NCBI RefSeq assembly: GCF_012927045.1
Contig: NZ_JABBFW010000008.1
Coordinates: 186,001 to 250,000, forward strand
DNA: 64,000 nt
Reading direction: 5' to 3'
Source of the DNA: Azohydromonas caseinilytica
GTDB taxonomy: Bacteria > Pseudomonadota > Gammaproteobacteria > Burkholderiales > Burkholderiaceae_C
A program made the translations under genes and the position numbers. The notes beneath the pieces are model-generated. The model was given only the letters and a program-made list of their open reading frames with translations. It did not search any database and was not told the DNA's origin. Shown here piece after piece: positions 1 through 9,005 of this stretch (its first letter is position 1; each line of letters opens with the position of its first letter).

Positions 1-564
1 CACCGCGGTCGTGTCGCCGTCGGCGCACCAGTGCAGCCGCACGCGCAGCCGGTCATGGCCGTCGGTGAAGGCATGCGCCGTGATCGTGGTGGGCTCGCCG
101 GCGATGCACTTGCCGGCGAAGCGCCCGCCGTCCACCTGCGGCACCACGGCGTCGATGATCACGCGCACGCGCCCGTCCAGCGGCGGCGGCACCGAGGCCA
201 CGCCGGCCTCGGCCGGAGGCAGCAGGGCCTCGCCCGGTGCCGTTGCCTCCGCCGACCCGTCCATCACCCGTTTGCCCTGGGCCTGTCGAAGGGCCGGCGC
301 TGGCCCGGGGGCTTCGAGGGGCCTGTCCTGAGCCTGGTCGGAGGGCTCAGCCCGAACGGAGGCTGGTGCGCTTGGAGACGTTGCCGTCGTTGCCGGTGTC
401 TTGCGTGCCCGCGTCTTCTTGGCCGGCGCGGGCGCGCTCAGCTCGCCCGCGGACAGCGGTGCCGCGGCCAGGCTGGCCGCGGTCTTGCGCGGCGCCGCGC
501 GCTTGCGCGCCGGCTTGGTGTCGGCTTCAGGATTGTGGAGGGGCGTCGATGGTGTTTTGGCCAT
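1..564 (-). CDS. glgE: GlgE-type alpha-1,4-glucan:maltose-1-phosphate maltosyltransferase, N-terminal part
   Basis: GlgE extends alpha-1,4-glucans using maltose-1-phosphate. Only the first 188 codons are visible; the catalytic GH13 part lies beyond the left edge. The start MAKTPSTPLHN at 564 is followed by about 125 low-complexity Ala/Pro/Lys/Arg residues, then by a conserved GlgE-like N-domain beginning RVRVIIDAVVPQVDGGRFAG and continuing with TAHAFTDGHDRLRVRLHW. The start overlaps the 3' end of glgB by 38 bp in another frame, so the two are co-transcribed and probably translationally coupled. Oddity: residues about 69-99 are encoded by an inverted repeat otherwise found between genes in this window. 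The family call rests on the N-domain and the glgB neighbour only. Confidence 0.72.
   Translation of the reverse strand, partial: MAKTPSTPLHNPEADTKPARKRAAPRKTAASLAAAPLSAGELSAPAPAKKTRARKTPATTATSPSAPASVRAEPSDQAQDRPLEAPGPAPALRQAQGKRVMDGSAEATAPGEALLPPAEAGVASVPPPLDGRVRVIIDAVVPQVDGGRFAGKCIAGEPTTITAHAFTDGHDRLRVRLHWCADGDTTAV
267..359. repeat. Inverted intergenic-type repeat lying inside the glgE reading frame
   Basis: Two arms, cccgtttgccctgggcctgt (from 267) followed by cgaaggg, and a facing arm ending gggctcagcccgaacgg at 359, match the arms of the repeats at 36564-36661, 46151-46188 and 51685-51760. Here the repeat is read through in frame as part of the disordered N-terminal region of GlgE. Confidence 0.7.
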
Positions 565-2431
565 AACTCTCGTGCTGCAGGACGATGACCGCCAGCGGCG
601 GCAGCACGACGCGGATCGAATGCAGCAGCCCATGCGCGGGCAGGGGCCGGGACTCGATGCGTCCCAGGTTGCCCCAGCCCGAGCCGCCGTAGACCTCCGC
701 GTCGGTGTTGAGCAATTCGCGCCAGGTGCCGCGCGCGGGCACGCCCAGCAGCACGTTCTCGCGCGGCACGGGCGTGAAGTTGCAGGCCACCAGCAGCGGC
801 TTGGCGCCGCGGGTGGCCGGGCGGCGCAGGAAGGCCAGCAGCGTGCGCTCGGCGTCCTGCGCCTCCAGCCACTGGAAGCCTTCCCAGCCGAAATCGAGCT
901 CGTGCAGCGCGGGCTCGGTGCGCAGCAGCCGGTTGAGGTCGGCCACCAGGCGCTGCACGCCGGCATGCAGCGGTTGCTGGGTCAGGCCCCAGTCCAGCTC
1001 GCCCTCGTGCGTCCACTCGCGCCACTGGCCGAACTCGCCGCCCATGAACAGCAGCTTCTTGCCCGGGTGCGTCCACATCCAGGCCAGCAGCGTGCGCAGG
1101 TTGGCGAAGCGCTGCCAGTCGTCGCCGGGCATCTTGCGGATCAGCGAGCCCTTGCCATACACGACCTCGTCATGCGAGAGCGGCAGCACGAAGTTCTCGC
1201 TGAAGGCGTAGACCAGCGAAAAACTGAGCTTGCCCAGGTGGTAGCGCCGGTGCACCGGGTCTTCCTGCATGAAGGCCAGGGTGTCGTGCATCCAGCCCAT
1301 GTTCCACTTCATGCCGAAGCCCAGGCCGCCCATGGCGGTCGGGCGCGACACCATGGGCCAGGCGGTGGATTCCTCGGCAATGGTCTGCGTGTCGGGGAAC
1401 TCGCGGTACACCGCCTCGTTGAGCCGGCGCAGGAAGGCGATGGCCTCCAGGTTCTCGTGGCCGCCGTATTGATTGGGAATCCACTCGCCGTCGCGGCGCG
1501 CGTAGTCCAGGTACAGCATCGAGGCCACGGCGTCCACGCGCAGCGCGTCGATGTGGTAGCGGTCCAGCCAGAACAGGGCCGAGCTGATCAGGAAGCTCGA
1601 AACCTCGCCGCGGCCGTAGTTGAAGATGCTGGAGTTCCACTCCGGGTGGAAGCCCTGGCGCGGGTCGGCATGCTCGTACAGGTGCGTGCCGTCGAAGAAC
1701 TGCAGGCCGTGCGCATCGGTGGGGAAGTGCGAGGGCACCCAGTCCAGGATCACGCCGATGCCCAGCTCGTGCAGGTGGTCCACGAAGTACATGAAGTCCT
1801 GCGGCGAGCCATAGCGCGCCGTGGGCGCGAAGTAGCCCGTGGTCTGGTAGCCCCACGATCCATAGAAGGGGTGTTCCGTGACGGGCATCAGCTCCACATG
1901 CGTGAAGCCGAGCTGCTGCACGTACTCGCCCAGCGCGCGGGCCAGCTCGCGCCAGCCCATGGGCACGCCGTCGGGGCGGCGCCAGGAGCCGGCGTGCACC
2001 TCGTAGACGGCAATCGGCGCATTGAGCGCGTTGCGCCGGCCGCGCTCCCGCATCCAGGCCTGGTCGCGCCACTGGTACTCCAGCCGGGCAATGCGCGAGG
2101 AGGTGTCCGGCGGCAGCTCCGTCTGCAGCGCCATCGGATCAGCCTTGTCCACCACGTGGCCGTCGCGGCCGAGGATGCGGTACTTGTAGCGCTGGCCCAG
2201 GTGCGCGATGCCGATGGACACCTGCCACACGCCGCTGTCGTCGTGCTGCGTCATCGGGTCGGCCTCCGGGTTCCAGCCGTTCCAGTCGCCGATGACGCTC
2301 ACGCGCTGCGCGTTGGGCGCCCACACCGCGAAGTGCACCACGCCCTGCGCGTCCATGTGCGCGCCCAGGTGCTGGTACAGCCGGGCGTGCGTGCCCTCGC
2401 GGAAGAGGTAGCGGTCCTGCTCACCCCACAT
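527..2431 (-). CDS. glgB: 1,4-alpha-glucan branching enzyme
   Basis: GlgB introduces alpha-1,6 branches into glycogen in the cytoplasm. I chose the start MWGEQDRYLFREG at 2431 (634 aa); the open frame runs 26 codons further up but that stretch is Arg/Ala-rich and not family-like. A CBM48 domain (GVVHFAVWAPNAQRVSVIGDWN) precedes the GH13 barrel. The nucleophile is Asp300 in DALRVDAVASMLY and the acid/base Glu353 in IAEEST; their spacing of 53 residues equals that in the E. coli enzyme (405/458). LSHDEVVYGKGSL is the last conserved barrel region. The protein starts directly with CBM48, lacking the extra N1 module of longer GlgBs. It is the upstream gene of a glgB-glgE operon. Confidence 0.95.
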   Translation of the reverse strand: MWGEQDRYLFREGTHARLYQHLGAHMDAQGVVHFAVWAPNAQRVSVIGDWNGWNPEADPMTQHDDSGVWQVSIGIAHLGQRYKYRILGRDGHVVDKADPMALQTELPPDTSSRIARLEYQWRDQAWMRERGRRNALNAPIAVYEVHAGSWRRPDGVPMGWRELARALGEYVQQLGFTHVELMPVTEHPFYGSWGYQTTGYFAPTARYGSPQDFMYFVDHLHELGIGVILDWVPSHFPTDAHGLQFFDGTHLYEHADPRQGFHPEWNSSIFNYGRGEVSSFLISSALFWLDRYHIDALRVDAVASMLYLDYARRDGEWIPNQYGGHENLEAIAFLRRLNEAVYREFPDTQTIAEESTAWPMVSRPTAMGGLGFGMKWNMGWMHDTLAFMQEDPVHRRYHLGKLSFSLVYAFSENFVLPLSHDEVVYGKGSLIRKMPGDDWQRFANLRTLLAWMWTHPGKKLLFMGGEFGQWREWTHEGELDWGLTQQPLHAGVQRLVADLNRLLRTEPALHELDFGWEGFQWLEAQDAERTLLAFLRRPATRGAKPLLVACNFTPVPRENVLLGVPARGTWRELLNTDAEVYGGSGWGNLGRIESRPLPAHGLLHSIRVVLPPLAVIVLQHESYGQNTIDAPPQS

Positions 2432-2705
2432 GGCGCCACGCTCCCGGCCCTTTTTTGCGGCCAATCGTTCCGGTCGAAAGGCGCGGCGGCAGCGTGCAGC
2501 GGCCGGCACCGCGGGAAGAAGGGTCTTTGGGGTGGAAAGGCGGCATGGCGGTCAGAAGGTGCGCGGGTTTTGGCGCCGCCTTGCCGCAATGCGCGTGCCT
2601 GCGCCGAAGCGAAGGCGTTACTAAATGCTCATGTCGGGCGCGGGAAAGGAATGGCCCGCCGATGACGCGTGGCGCTCGGGAAGCGGCTCGCGGATCTCCC
2701 GGAAA

Positions 2706-3668
2706 TCAGGCTTTATCAGCCTGCCCCTCCCGCGCCTGCGCCAGCAGCCACTCCCGCAGCGCCGCCACCGCTGGTCGGGCCGCGCTGCGCTCGGCCGTGA
2801 CCAGCCGGTAGGCGAAGGGCGAGGGAATGGACAGCGCGAAGGGCGCCACCAGCTTGCCGGCGGCCAGTTGCGGCGCCACCAGCTCGCGCGCCACCAGCGT
2901 GACGCCCTGGCCCGCCAGCGCCGCCTCGATCGCCAGCACGGCGTTGGAGAAGCGCCGCTGGCGGGCGCCGGCCGGGCCGCGCACGCCGGCGGCCTGCAGC
3001 CATTGCGGCCAGCCAAAGCCCAAGGGCCCGCCGACGCCGGCCAGGGTCTCGTCGTGGATCAGCGTGGCCCGGCACAGGTCCGACGGTTCGCGCAGCGAGG
3101 CCGCCAACGCCGGGGCGCACACCGGCAGGAAATGCGGCGTGAATAGGGTGTCCACGCGCCAGCCGGGATAGTCGCCGCTGCCGTAGAGGATGGCTCCATG
3201 CGCCGCCGCGTCATCCGCATGCGCGCGCAGCGCCTCCAGCGCGGCGGCCTCGCCGCGCCGGTCCACCGCGTCCGGGCTGCTGGACAGCCGCAGCGCGATG
3301 CCCGGGTGGCGTTCACAAAAATCGTCCAGGCGCGGCACCAGCCAATGGCTGGCGAAGGAGGGCGGCGCGGCCAGCTCCAGCGTGGCGGCCACCGGCGCGC
3401 GCACCCGCTCCACCGCGGCGGCCAGGCAACCGAAAGCCTCGCTCACGCCCGGCAGCAGCGCCGCGCCGGCATCGCTCAGGCGCAGCGCCCGCGTCAGGCG
3501 CTGGAACAGCGCCACGCCCAGCGCCTCCTCCAGCGCCTTGATCTGCTGGCTCACCGCCGCCGGCGTCACGTGCAGCTCCTGCGCCGCCTTGGTGAAGCTC
3601 AGGTGTCGGGCCGCAACCTCGAAGGTGCGCAGCAGGTGCAGGGGCGGAAGGCGGATGGGTGAAGCCAT
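2706..3668 (-). CDS. LysR-family transcriptional regulator (GcvA-like)
   Basis: A DNA-binding activator/repressor of 320 aa. Residues about 8-65 form the LysR winged HTH (LHLLRTFEVAARHLSFTKAA, then TPAAVSQQIKALEEALG), followed by a type-2 periplasmic-binding-like effector domain. The N-terminal PIRLPPLHLLRTFE pattern and the overall layout resemble the GcvA/AmpR subgroup. It is divergent from the CoA-transferase gene across a 129-bp gap, the usual arrangement for a LysR regulator controlling its neighbour. The effector is not predictable from sequence. Confidence 0.9.
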   Translation of the reverse strand: MASPIRLPPLHLLRTFEVAARHLSFTKAAQELHVTPAAVSQQIKALEEALGVALFQRLTRALRLSDAGAALLPGVSEAFGCLAAAVERVRAPVAATLELAAPPSFASHWLVPRLDDFCERHPGIALRLSSSPDAVDRRGEAAALEALRAHADDAAAHGAILYGSGDYPGWRVDTLFTPHFLPVCAPALAASLREPSDLCRATLIHDETLAGVGGPLGFGWPQWLQAAGVRGPAGARQRRFSNAVLAIEAALAGQGVTLVARELVAPQLAAGKLVAPFALSIPSPFAYRLVTAERSAARPAVAALREWLLAQAREGQADKA

Positions 3669-3797
3669 GCGTAAGTGTTACTTAATCGTTGCCTCACAAA
3701 AGCTCGTTTGTGGCCGTGCAGGGCGTTACCTACAGTCACACCAAGCGCATCCCGCGCTTCCTCAGCCACTCCCAGCCGTCACGAGCACGCATCAACC

Positions 3798-5333
3798 ATG
3801 AGCGAGTCCAGCCGCGTCCTGAACCCGATCCTCCGCCAGCGCCTGATGTCCGCCGCCGAGGCGGCGGCCCTGATCCGGCCCGGCGACAACGTGGGCATGA
3901 GCGGCTTCACCGGCTCCGGCCATCCCAAGGCCGTGCCCTCGGCGCTGGCGCGCCAGATCGAGCATGCGCACCGCTGCGGCGAGCGCTTCAAGGTGGGGGT
4001 GTGGACCGGCGCCTCGACCGCGCCCGAGCTTGACGCCGCGCTGGCGCAGGTGGACGGCATTGAGCTGCGCCTGCCCTACCAGTCCGATCCGGTGTGCCGC
4101 GAGCGCATCAACGCCGGGCGCATGGAGTACCTGGACATCCACCTCTCGCACGTGGCGCAGTTCGTGTGGTCGGGCTTCCTGGGCCACCTCGACGTCGCGG
4201 TGGTGGAGGTGGCGGGCATCCTGGAGGACGGGCGCCTCATCCCGGCCGCCTCCATCGGCAACAACAAGACCTGGCTGGACCAGGCCGACCGCATCATCCT
4301 GGAGGTCAACGGCGCGCTGCATCCGGGCCTGGAGGGCATGCACGACATCTACTACGGCACCAACCTGCCGCCGCAGCGCCAGCCCATCCCGCTGACGCGC
4401 CCCGACGACCGCATCGGCGAGCCCTACTTCCGCTGCGACCTGGACAAGGTCGTGGCCGTGGTCGAGACCCACGGCCCGGACCGCGACACCCGCTTCACCC
4501 CGCCGGACGAGGCCTCGCGCCGCATCGCCGGGCACATCATCGATTTCCTGCAGCACGAGGTGAAGAAGGGCCGGCTGCCGCGCGAGCTGCTGCCGCTGCA
4601 GTCGGGCGTGGGCAACATCGCCAACGCCGTGATGGCCGGGCTGCAGGACGCGCCCTTCGAGAACCTCACCGCCTACACCGAGGTGCTGCAGGACGGCATG
4701 CTGGCGCTGCTGCGCTCGGGCAAGCTGCGCTCGGCCTCGGCCACCGCGCTGTCGCTGAGTTCCGATGCGCTCAAGGAGTTCCAGCGGGACCTGGACTTCT
4801 ACCGCAGCCGCATCGTGCTGCGCCCGCAGGAGATCTCGAACCATCCCGAGCTGGTGCGCCGCCTGGGCGTGATCGCCATGAACGGGATGATCGAGGCCGA
4901 CATCTACGGCAACGTCAATTCCACGCACGTGCTGGGCACGCGGATCATGAACGGCATCGGCGGCTCGGGCGACTTCGCGCGCAACGCCTGGCTGTCCATC
5001 TTCATGACACCCTCCACGGCCAAGAACGGCGCCATCTCCTGCATCGTGCCCATGGCCTCGCACGTGGACCACACCGAGCACGACGTGCAGGTGCTCGTCA
5101 CCGAGCAGGGCCTGGCCGACCTGCGCGGGCTCTCGCCCAAGCAGCGCTCGCACGCCGTCATCGAGAACTGCGCGCATCCCGACTTCAAGCCGCTGCTGCG
5201 CGACTACGTGCGCCGCGCGCTGGAGGGCGGCTCCGGCCGCCACACGCCGCACCTGCTGCGCGAGGCCTTCGACTGGCACCTGCAGGTCCAGGCCGGCGGG
5301 CGCATGGGCGATCCGAAGACGCGGACGGCCTGA
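3798..5333 (+). CDS. Acetyl-CoA hydrolase / succinate:acetate CoA-transferase family protein
   Basis: The 511-aa protein belongs to the class I CoA-transferases that move CoA between acetyl- or propionyl-CoA and succinate, or hydrolyse acetyl-CoA. The start MSESSRVLNPILRQRL at 3798 is chosen because upstream codons are not family-like. Signatures are PGDNVGMSGFTGSGHPKAVP near the N-terminus, SGVGNIANAVMAGL in the middle and GIGGSGDFARNAWLS towards the C-terminus. Glu295 in YTEVLQDG sits where the family has its thioester-forming glutamate (about 294 in AarC). It probably functions in overflow/acetate metabolism under the divergent LysR regulator. Hydrolase and transferase cannot be distinguished here. 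Confidence 0.9.
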   Translation: MSESSRVLNPILRQRLMSAAEAAALIRPGDNVGMSGFTGSGHPKAVPSALARQIEHAHRCGERFKVGVWTGASTAPELDAALAQVDGIELRLPYQSDPVCRERINAGRMEYLDIHLSHVAQFVWSGFLGHLDVAVVEVAGILEDGRLIPAASIGNNKTWLDQADRIILEVNGALHPGLEGMHDIYYGTNLPPQRQPIPLTRPDDRIGEPYFRCDLDKVVAVVETHGPDRDTRFTPPDEASRRIAGHIIDFLQHEVKKGRLPRELLPLQSGVGNIANAVMAGLQDAPFENLTAYTEVLQDGMLALLRSGKLRSASATALSLSSDALKEFQRDLDFYRSRIVLRPQEISNHPELVRRLGVIAMNGMIEADIYGNVNSTHVLGTRIMNGIGGSGDFARNAWLSIFMTPSTAKNGAISCIVPMASHVDHTEHDVQVLVTEQGLADLRGLSPKQRSHAVIENCAHPDFKPLLRDYVRRALEGGSGRHTPHLLREAFDWHLQVQAGGRMGDPKTRTA

Positions 5334-5454
5334 GCGGCGCCGGGCTGCCCGGTAGATTCGCTGCTCCTCCACGGTGCCGGCATGGGGCCTGCCGGCATGC
5401 GGGACACCCGTGTCCCTTCGGCCTCGCCCCTGAACAACAAGAAATGAGCCCCGC

Positions 5455-6405
5455 ATGATCGTCCGCCCGCGTCCGAGCTGGGTCGGATTGCTGTTTGCCC
5501 GCCGCGGCTCGCTGATGCCGCGCATCGCCGGGCAGCTGTTCCTGGTCTTCGCGCTGTCCTGCGCCGTCGTGGTGGCGCACGGCACGCTCTTCAAGTGGAA
5601 GGTCACGCTCACGGCCGCGCCCTTCTCGCTCATGGGCGTGGCGCTGGCCATCTTCCTGGGCTTTCGCATCAACGCCAGCTACGACCGCTACTGGGAGGCG
5701 CGCAAGCTCTGGGGCGGGGTGCTGATCGAGACGCGCAACCTCGCGCGCCAGGCGCTCACGCTGCTCGGCCCGGCTTCGCCGGCGCCGGCCGGCACGTCCG
5801 CGCCGGCCATCGGCGCGGACGTGCGCGAGTTCGTGCTGGCGCTGGCGGGCTTTGCCGCCTCGATGCGCAACCAGCTGCGCGCGCAGCCGGCCGATGCCGG
5901 CCTGTCCGGGCTGCTGGCGCCCGAGCTGCTGCAGCGCCTGCCCGGGCTGCGCCATGCGCCGCAGGGCGTGGGGCTGTGGCTGGGGCAGCGCATGCAGGCT
6001 TGGCGCACGCAGGGCCGGCTGCCGCCGGAGCTGGCGCGGGTGATGGAGGAATCGCTGGACCGGCTCATGGGCCTGCTGGGCGGCTGCGAGCGCATCGCCA
6101 ACACGCCGCTGCCCTTCACCTACTCGGTGATCCTGCACCGCAGTGCCTACTGCTACTGCATGCTGCTGCCCTTCGGGCTGGTCGATTCCATCGGCTGGAT
6201 GACGCCGCTGGTGGTGGGCTTCGTCTCCTACACCTTCTTCGCGCTGGAGTCGCTCAGCGACGAGATCGAGGAGCCCTTCGGCATGCAGCCCAACGACCTG
6301 GCGCTGGACGCCATGGTGGTGGGCATCGAGTCCAGCCTGCGCGAGCTGCTGGGCGAGACGCCGCCGCCGCTGCTGCAGCCCGACGACCAGTTCCTGCTGC
6401 GCTGA
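5455..6405 (+). CDS. Bestrophin-like (UPF0187) inner-membrane channel protein
   Basis: Bacterial bestrophin homologues are pentameric ion channels of the inner membrane. The 316-aa protein starts MIVRPRPSWVGLLFARRGS and shows hydrophobic spans at about 22-45, 50-68, 220-240 and 240-260. The family block FLGFRINASYDRYWEARKLWG lies between the first spans, and the conserved C-terminal block IEEPFGMQPNDLALD is clear. The gene stands alone 121 bp after the CoA-transferase gene; nothing in its context indicates the ion conducted. Confidence 0.85.
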   Translation: MIVRPRPSWVGLLFARRGSLMPRIAGQLFLVFALSCAVVVAHGTLFKWKVTLTAAPFSLMGVALAIFLGFRINASYDRYWEARKLWGGVLIETRNLARQALTLLGPASPAPAGTSAPAIGADVREFVLALAGFAASMRNQLRAQPADAGLSGLLAPELLQRLPGLRHAPQGVGLWLGQRMQAWRTQGRLPPELARVMEESLDRLMGLLGGCERIANTPLPFTYSVILHRSAYCYCMLLPFGLVDSIGWMTPLVVGFVSYTFFALESLSDEIEEPFGMQPNDLALDAMVVGIESSLRELLGETPPPLLQPDDQFLLR

Positions 6406-6489
6406 GGCCGGACGCCGCCGCGGCGTCCGGCCTCGGGCACCGGCCTTGCCGATCCTTTCATCGACAACGCATTGAAAGGACGGACTGCC

Positions 6490-6774
6490 ATGGCCACTGC
6501 CAACCCCAACGATTCCAGCGGCGACGCCGGCGTGCCCGAACGCCACCCGGCCGGCTCTGACGAGGTGGGCCAGCTCAATCCGGTGACGCCCGACGCCGTC
6601 TCGCCCGAGGTGCGCACCGACGGCGACGGCCCGGTGCTGGGCGGCGGCAGCCGCGACACCGGGGCCGGCACGGTCGGCGGGCGCGACTCCAGCGGCCCCG
6701 GCGGGCGCGAGCCGCTGCGCCGCCCCGGCGTTGACGAAGTGCGCGGCGCCGTGGGCAGCGACCAGGGCGACTGA
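6490..6774 (+). CDS. Small Gly/Asp/Pro-rich disordered protein of unknown function
   Basis: Starting at the ATG at 6490, preceded by an aaaggacgg ribosome-binding site, this encodes 94 aa with no hydrophobic segment and no Cys. It is acidic and low in complexity (repeated GG, GR, SS, Asp). No family is recognised. Coding status is supported by the good RBS and by the frame ending in a normal stop, but GC-rich DNA gives many spurious frames, so this remains moderately uncertain. Confidence 0.5.
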   Translation: MATANPNDSSGDAGVPERHPAGSDEVGQLNPVTPDAVSPEVRTDGDGPVLGGGSRDTGAGTVGGRDSSGPGGREPLRRPGVDEVRGAVGSDQGD

Positions 6775-7070
6775 GCGTTCCCGTCCCCGTTCCCTTTTCC
6801 ATTCCTTTCCCGCCGCCGGCCGCCCGCTTCCCTGCGGGTGGCTGCGCCCCGGCGCCGCGCCGCCTGTTGGCTCGATGCCGACACACGCACGCTGCGCTTG
6901 CCCAAGCCCCCGGGCTTGAGGATGATGGTGTCAACGTGTGACAAGCATCACGCGCAGGGCCCGGCAGCAGCCGGGAAGTTCGATGCCGGGGGAGGACACG
7001 CCGGCATCGTCGCGGCCGGCAGGCTGGGCCGGCCATGACACCAGATCCAGGTTTGATGGGGGAGGGGATC

Positions 7071-7538
7071 ATGAATTTCCGCATTCCGGCCGCGTGGGCT
7101 TCGCTGTCGCTGTATTTGGCCGCCACGGGTCTGCTCGCTTTGGGCGATGCCCGGGCGGCGGACCAGGTCGTGGGCGAATATGAAAGCCTGCTTGAAACCG
7201 CCGGAGCCAAGCGCAGGGAGGCAGAAAAGCTCGCCGTGAACGGGCCCTGCAAGACGGCTGACCAATGCGCGGTGCTGAATTTCGAGGGCCTGGGCCAGTG
7301 CACCGGCATTTCGCACAAGGAATATTCCCTGGTATCGGCCACGGCCGGCGCGGCCCGAACCGCCGCCGCCGACTACAACCGCCTGGCGCAACAGGCCCGT
7401 GCCATGCTGCCCGCCAGCACGGCAACGTCCTCGTGCAATCCTTCAGGCCAGCTCTGGGCGGTGCAATGCGTGGCCAGCAAATGCGTGCGTTCGGAGCAGG
7501 GCTTCTGGCCCACCGAAACCGCCAAGAAAGGCCGGTGA
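7071..7538 (+). CDS. Secreted four-cysteine protein, paralogue 1
   Basis: The start at 7071 follows a strong [18 protein letters not shown]-binding site. The 155-aa product has a signal peptide (hydrophobic core about 10-25, likely cleaved after ALGDARA). The mature part contains KLAVNGPCKTADQCAVL, then YSLVSATAGAARTAAADYN and SKCVR near the end. The same order of blocks occurs in the next gene. Conserved cysteines suggest disulfides in the periplasm or outside. No known family is recognised; function unknown. Confidence 0.7.
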   Translation: MNFRIPAAWASLSLYLAATGLLALGDARAADQVVGEYESLLETAGAKRREAEKLAVNGPCKTADQCAVLNFEGLGQCTGISHKEYSLVSATAGAARTAAADYNRLAQQARAMLPASTATSSCNPSGQLWAVQCVASKCVRSEQGFWPTETAKKGR

Positions 7539-7600
7539 ATCGGCTCATATATCGGCCTGCCAGGGTATTCAAATATCAAAAAAATAAGGGAGGGAGTTCC

Positions 7601-8167
7601 ATGAAATTGCGTCTGTTCCTGGGCATGCTGACGCTGTCACTGCTCGCCGCCTGCGGCGGTGGCGGTTCGGACAGCCCGGTGGTGGCGGGAGCCAGCACCG
7701 GCGGCACGCCGGCTTCCAGCGCCTCCAGCCCGGCCGTCAGTGCTTCCGCGCCGTCCGCCACGGCGTCCAGCCCGGTGGCCGGCGCCCCCGTGCCGAGCCT
7801 GTACGACAGGCTGGTGGACGCGGCCGAAGCCAAGCGCAAGGAAGTCGAGGCCCTGGCGGTGGACGGTCCTTGCGAAACCGACAACCAGTGCGGGACCTTG
7901 ATTCTCGAGCCCACCTATATCGGCCCGATGTCCAAGGCGCAGGAAATCGACTATTCACTGGTTTCGTCCACCGCCCTGGCGGCCAGTGTGGCGGCTGATC
8001 AATACAACGATCTGGCCCGTCAGGCCGTTGCGGTTCAGCCCCCCGATAACTCGATGTGCGCATGTACGACATGGGGCCTGCCGACAGCGCTTCGCTGCAT
8101 TTCCAGGAAATGCGTGCGTCTCTACGGATGGGATGCCATGAATTTGCCCAGTCCGACGCTGGAGTAA
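7601..8167 (+). CDS. Putative lipoprotein, four-cysteine paralogue 2
   Basis: The start at 7601 follows an agggaggg ribosome-binding site. The 188-aa product begins MKLRLFLGMLTLSLLAACGGGG: LAAC is a lipobox with the lipidated Cys at about residue 18. A Ser/Ala/Pro linker (about 25-65) leads to a domain paralogous to the preceding gene: ALAVDGPCETDNQCGTL, YSLVSSTALAASVAADQYN and SRKCVR. The pair arose by tandem duplication, one copy soluble and one membrane-anchored. Function is unknown; the linker length suits reaching through or away from the membrane. Confidence 0.75.
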   Translation: MKLRLFLGMLTLSLLAACGGGGSDSPVVAGASTGGTPASSASSPAVSASAPSATASSPVAGAPVPSLYDRLVDAAEAKRKEVEALAVDGPCETDNQCGTLILEPTYIGPMSKAQEIDYSLVSSTALAASVAADQYNDLARQAVAVQPPDNSMCACTTWGLPTALRCISRKCVRLYGWDAMNLPSPTLE

Positions 8168-8270
8168 GAACAGGGCGCCATGAGGCTTTCGACCATTCTG
8201 ATCCGCTTATCCCGAAGTATCGAAGGATAAGCAGGTCCGCTGGCATGGCCGGCGCTGAAGCTCGATGAAT

Positions 8271-8300
8271 GGGCCGGCCGGGATATTTGCAGGCCGGCCC
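8271..8300. terminator. Perfect 9-bp inverted repeat between convergent genes
   Basis: GGGCCGGCC (8271-8279) and GGCCGGCCC (8292-8300) can pair around a 12-base loop. It lies between the convergent lipoprotein and response-regulator genes. There is no U-run on either side, so it is at best a Rho-assisted or bidirectional structure. Confidence 0.4.
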
Positions 8301-8314
8301 GCCACGCAAACCGG

Positions 8315-9004
8315 TTATTCCGGATCGTCTTCCTCGCTCAGCCACTTCTCGGCCAGGGCGTGGCGCAGGATGTCGGTGCGGCTGCGCAGCTGCAGCTTGT
8401 CCAGCGCGCCGGCCTTGTAGAACTCCACGGTCTTGACGCTGATGCCCAGTTGCGTCGCGACCTCCTTGTTGCTCTTGCCCCAGGCGATGAGGCGCAGCAC
8501 CTGCTCCTCGCGCTCGCTCAGCGCCGGGCGCTTGCGTCCGCCGCTGTCCTGTCCAGGCTGGCGGATCATGCGCGCCACCAGCGCGCCGGCCAGGCTCGGG
8601 TCCACGTAGGTGCCGCCGCCGGCCACGGTGCGGATCGCGCCGATCAGCGCGTCTCCCGCGGCGCGCTTGACCACGTAGCCCGCGGCGCCGGCGCGCAGCA
8701 TGCGGCGCAGGTAGCCCTGGTCGGCATGGCGCGTGAGCGCCAGCACGTGCACCTCCGGACAGTTGGCGTGGATCTGCTCCGCGGCCTCCGCGCCGCCCAC
8801 GTCCGGCATGGACACGTCCAGCACCGCCACGTCGGGTTTGAGTTTCTGCGCCATCGCCACGGCCTCGCGGCCGCTGCGCGCCTGGCCCACCACTTCCATG
8901 TCGGGCTGCGTGGACACCAGCATCGCCAGGCCCTCGCGCAGCACCGCATGGTCGTCCGCCAGCAGCACGCGCCAGCGGTGATTCGTGCCTTCGACCACAT
9001 GCAT
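8315..9004 (-). CDS. NarL/FixJ-family response regulator
   Basis: A 229-aa two-component output protein. The receiver (about 10-130) has the acidic pocket LLADDHAVLREGL, the phospho-acceptor Asp in AVLDVSMPD and the conserved Lys in GYVVKRAAG. The LuxR-type HTH (about 165-215) reads LSEREEQVLRLIAWGKSN, then VKTVEFYKAGALDKL. It follows the sensor kinase gene with 1 bp between them, so the two are a cognate pair. The target genes and signal are not indicated by the sequence. Confidence 0.92.
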   Translation of the reverse strand: MHVVEGTNHRWRVLLADDHAVLREGLAMLVSTQPDMEVVGQARSGREAVAMAQKLKPDVAVLDVSMPDVGGAEAAEQIHANCPEVHVLALTRHADQGYLRRMLRAGAAGYVVKRAAGDALIGAIRTVAGGGTYVDPSLAGALVARMIRQPGQDSGGRKRPALSEREEQVLRLIAWGKSNKEVATQLGISVKTVEFYKAGALDKLQLRSRTDILRHALAEKWLSEEDDPE

Positions 9005-9005
9005 G

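Noticed and set aside
401-2665. Open frame of 754 codons on the plus strand opposite glgB
   Set aside because: It is a GC-rich shadow of glgB: Ala/Arg/Val/Gln-rich, no recognisable domain, and glgB motifs are clear on the other strand.
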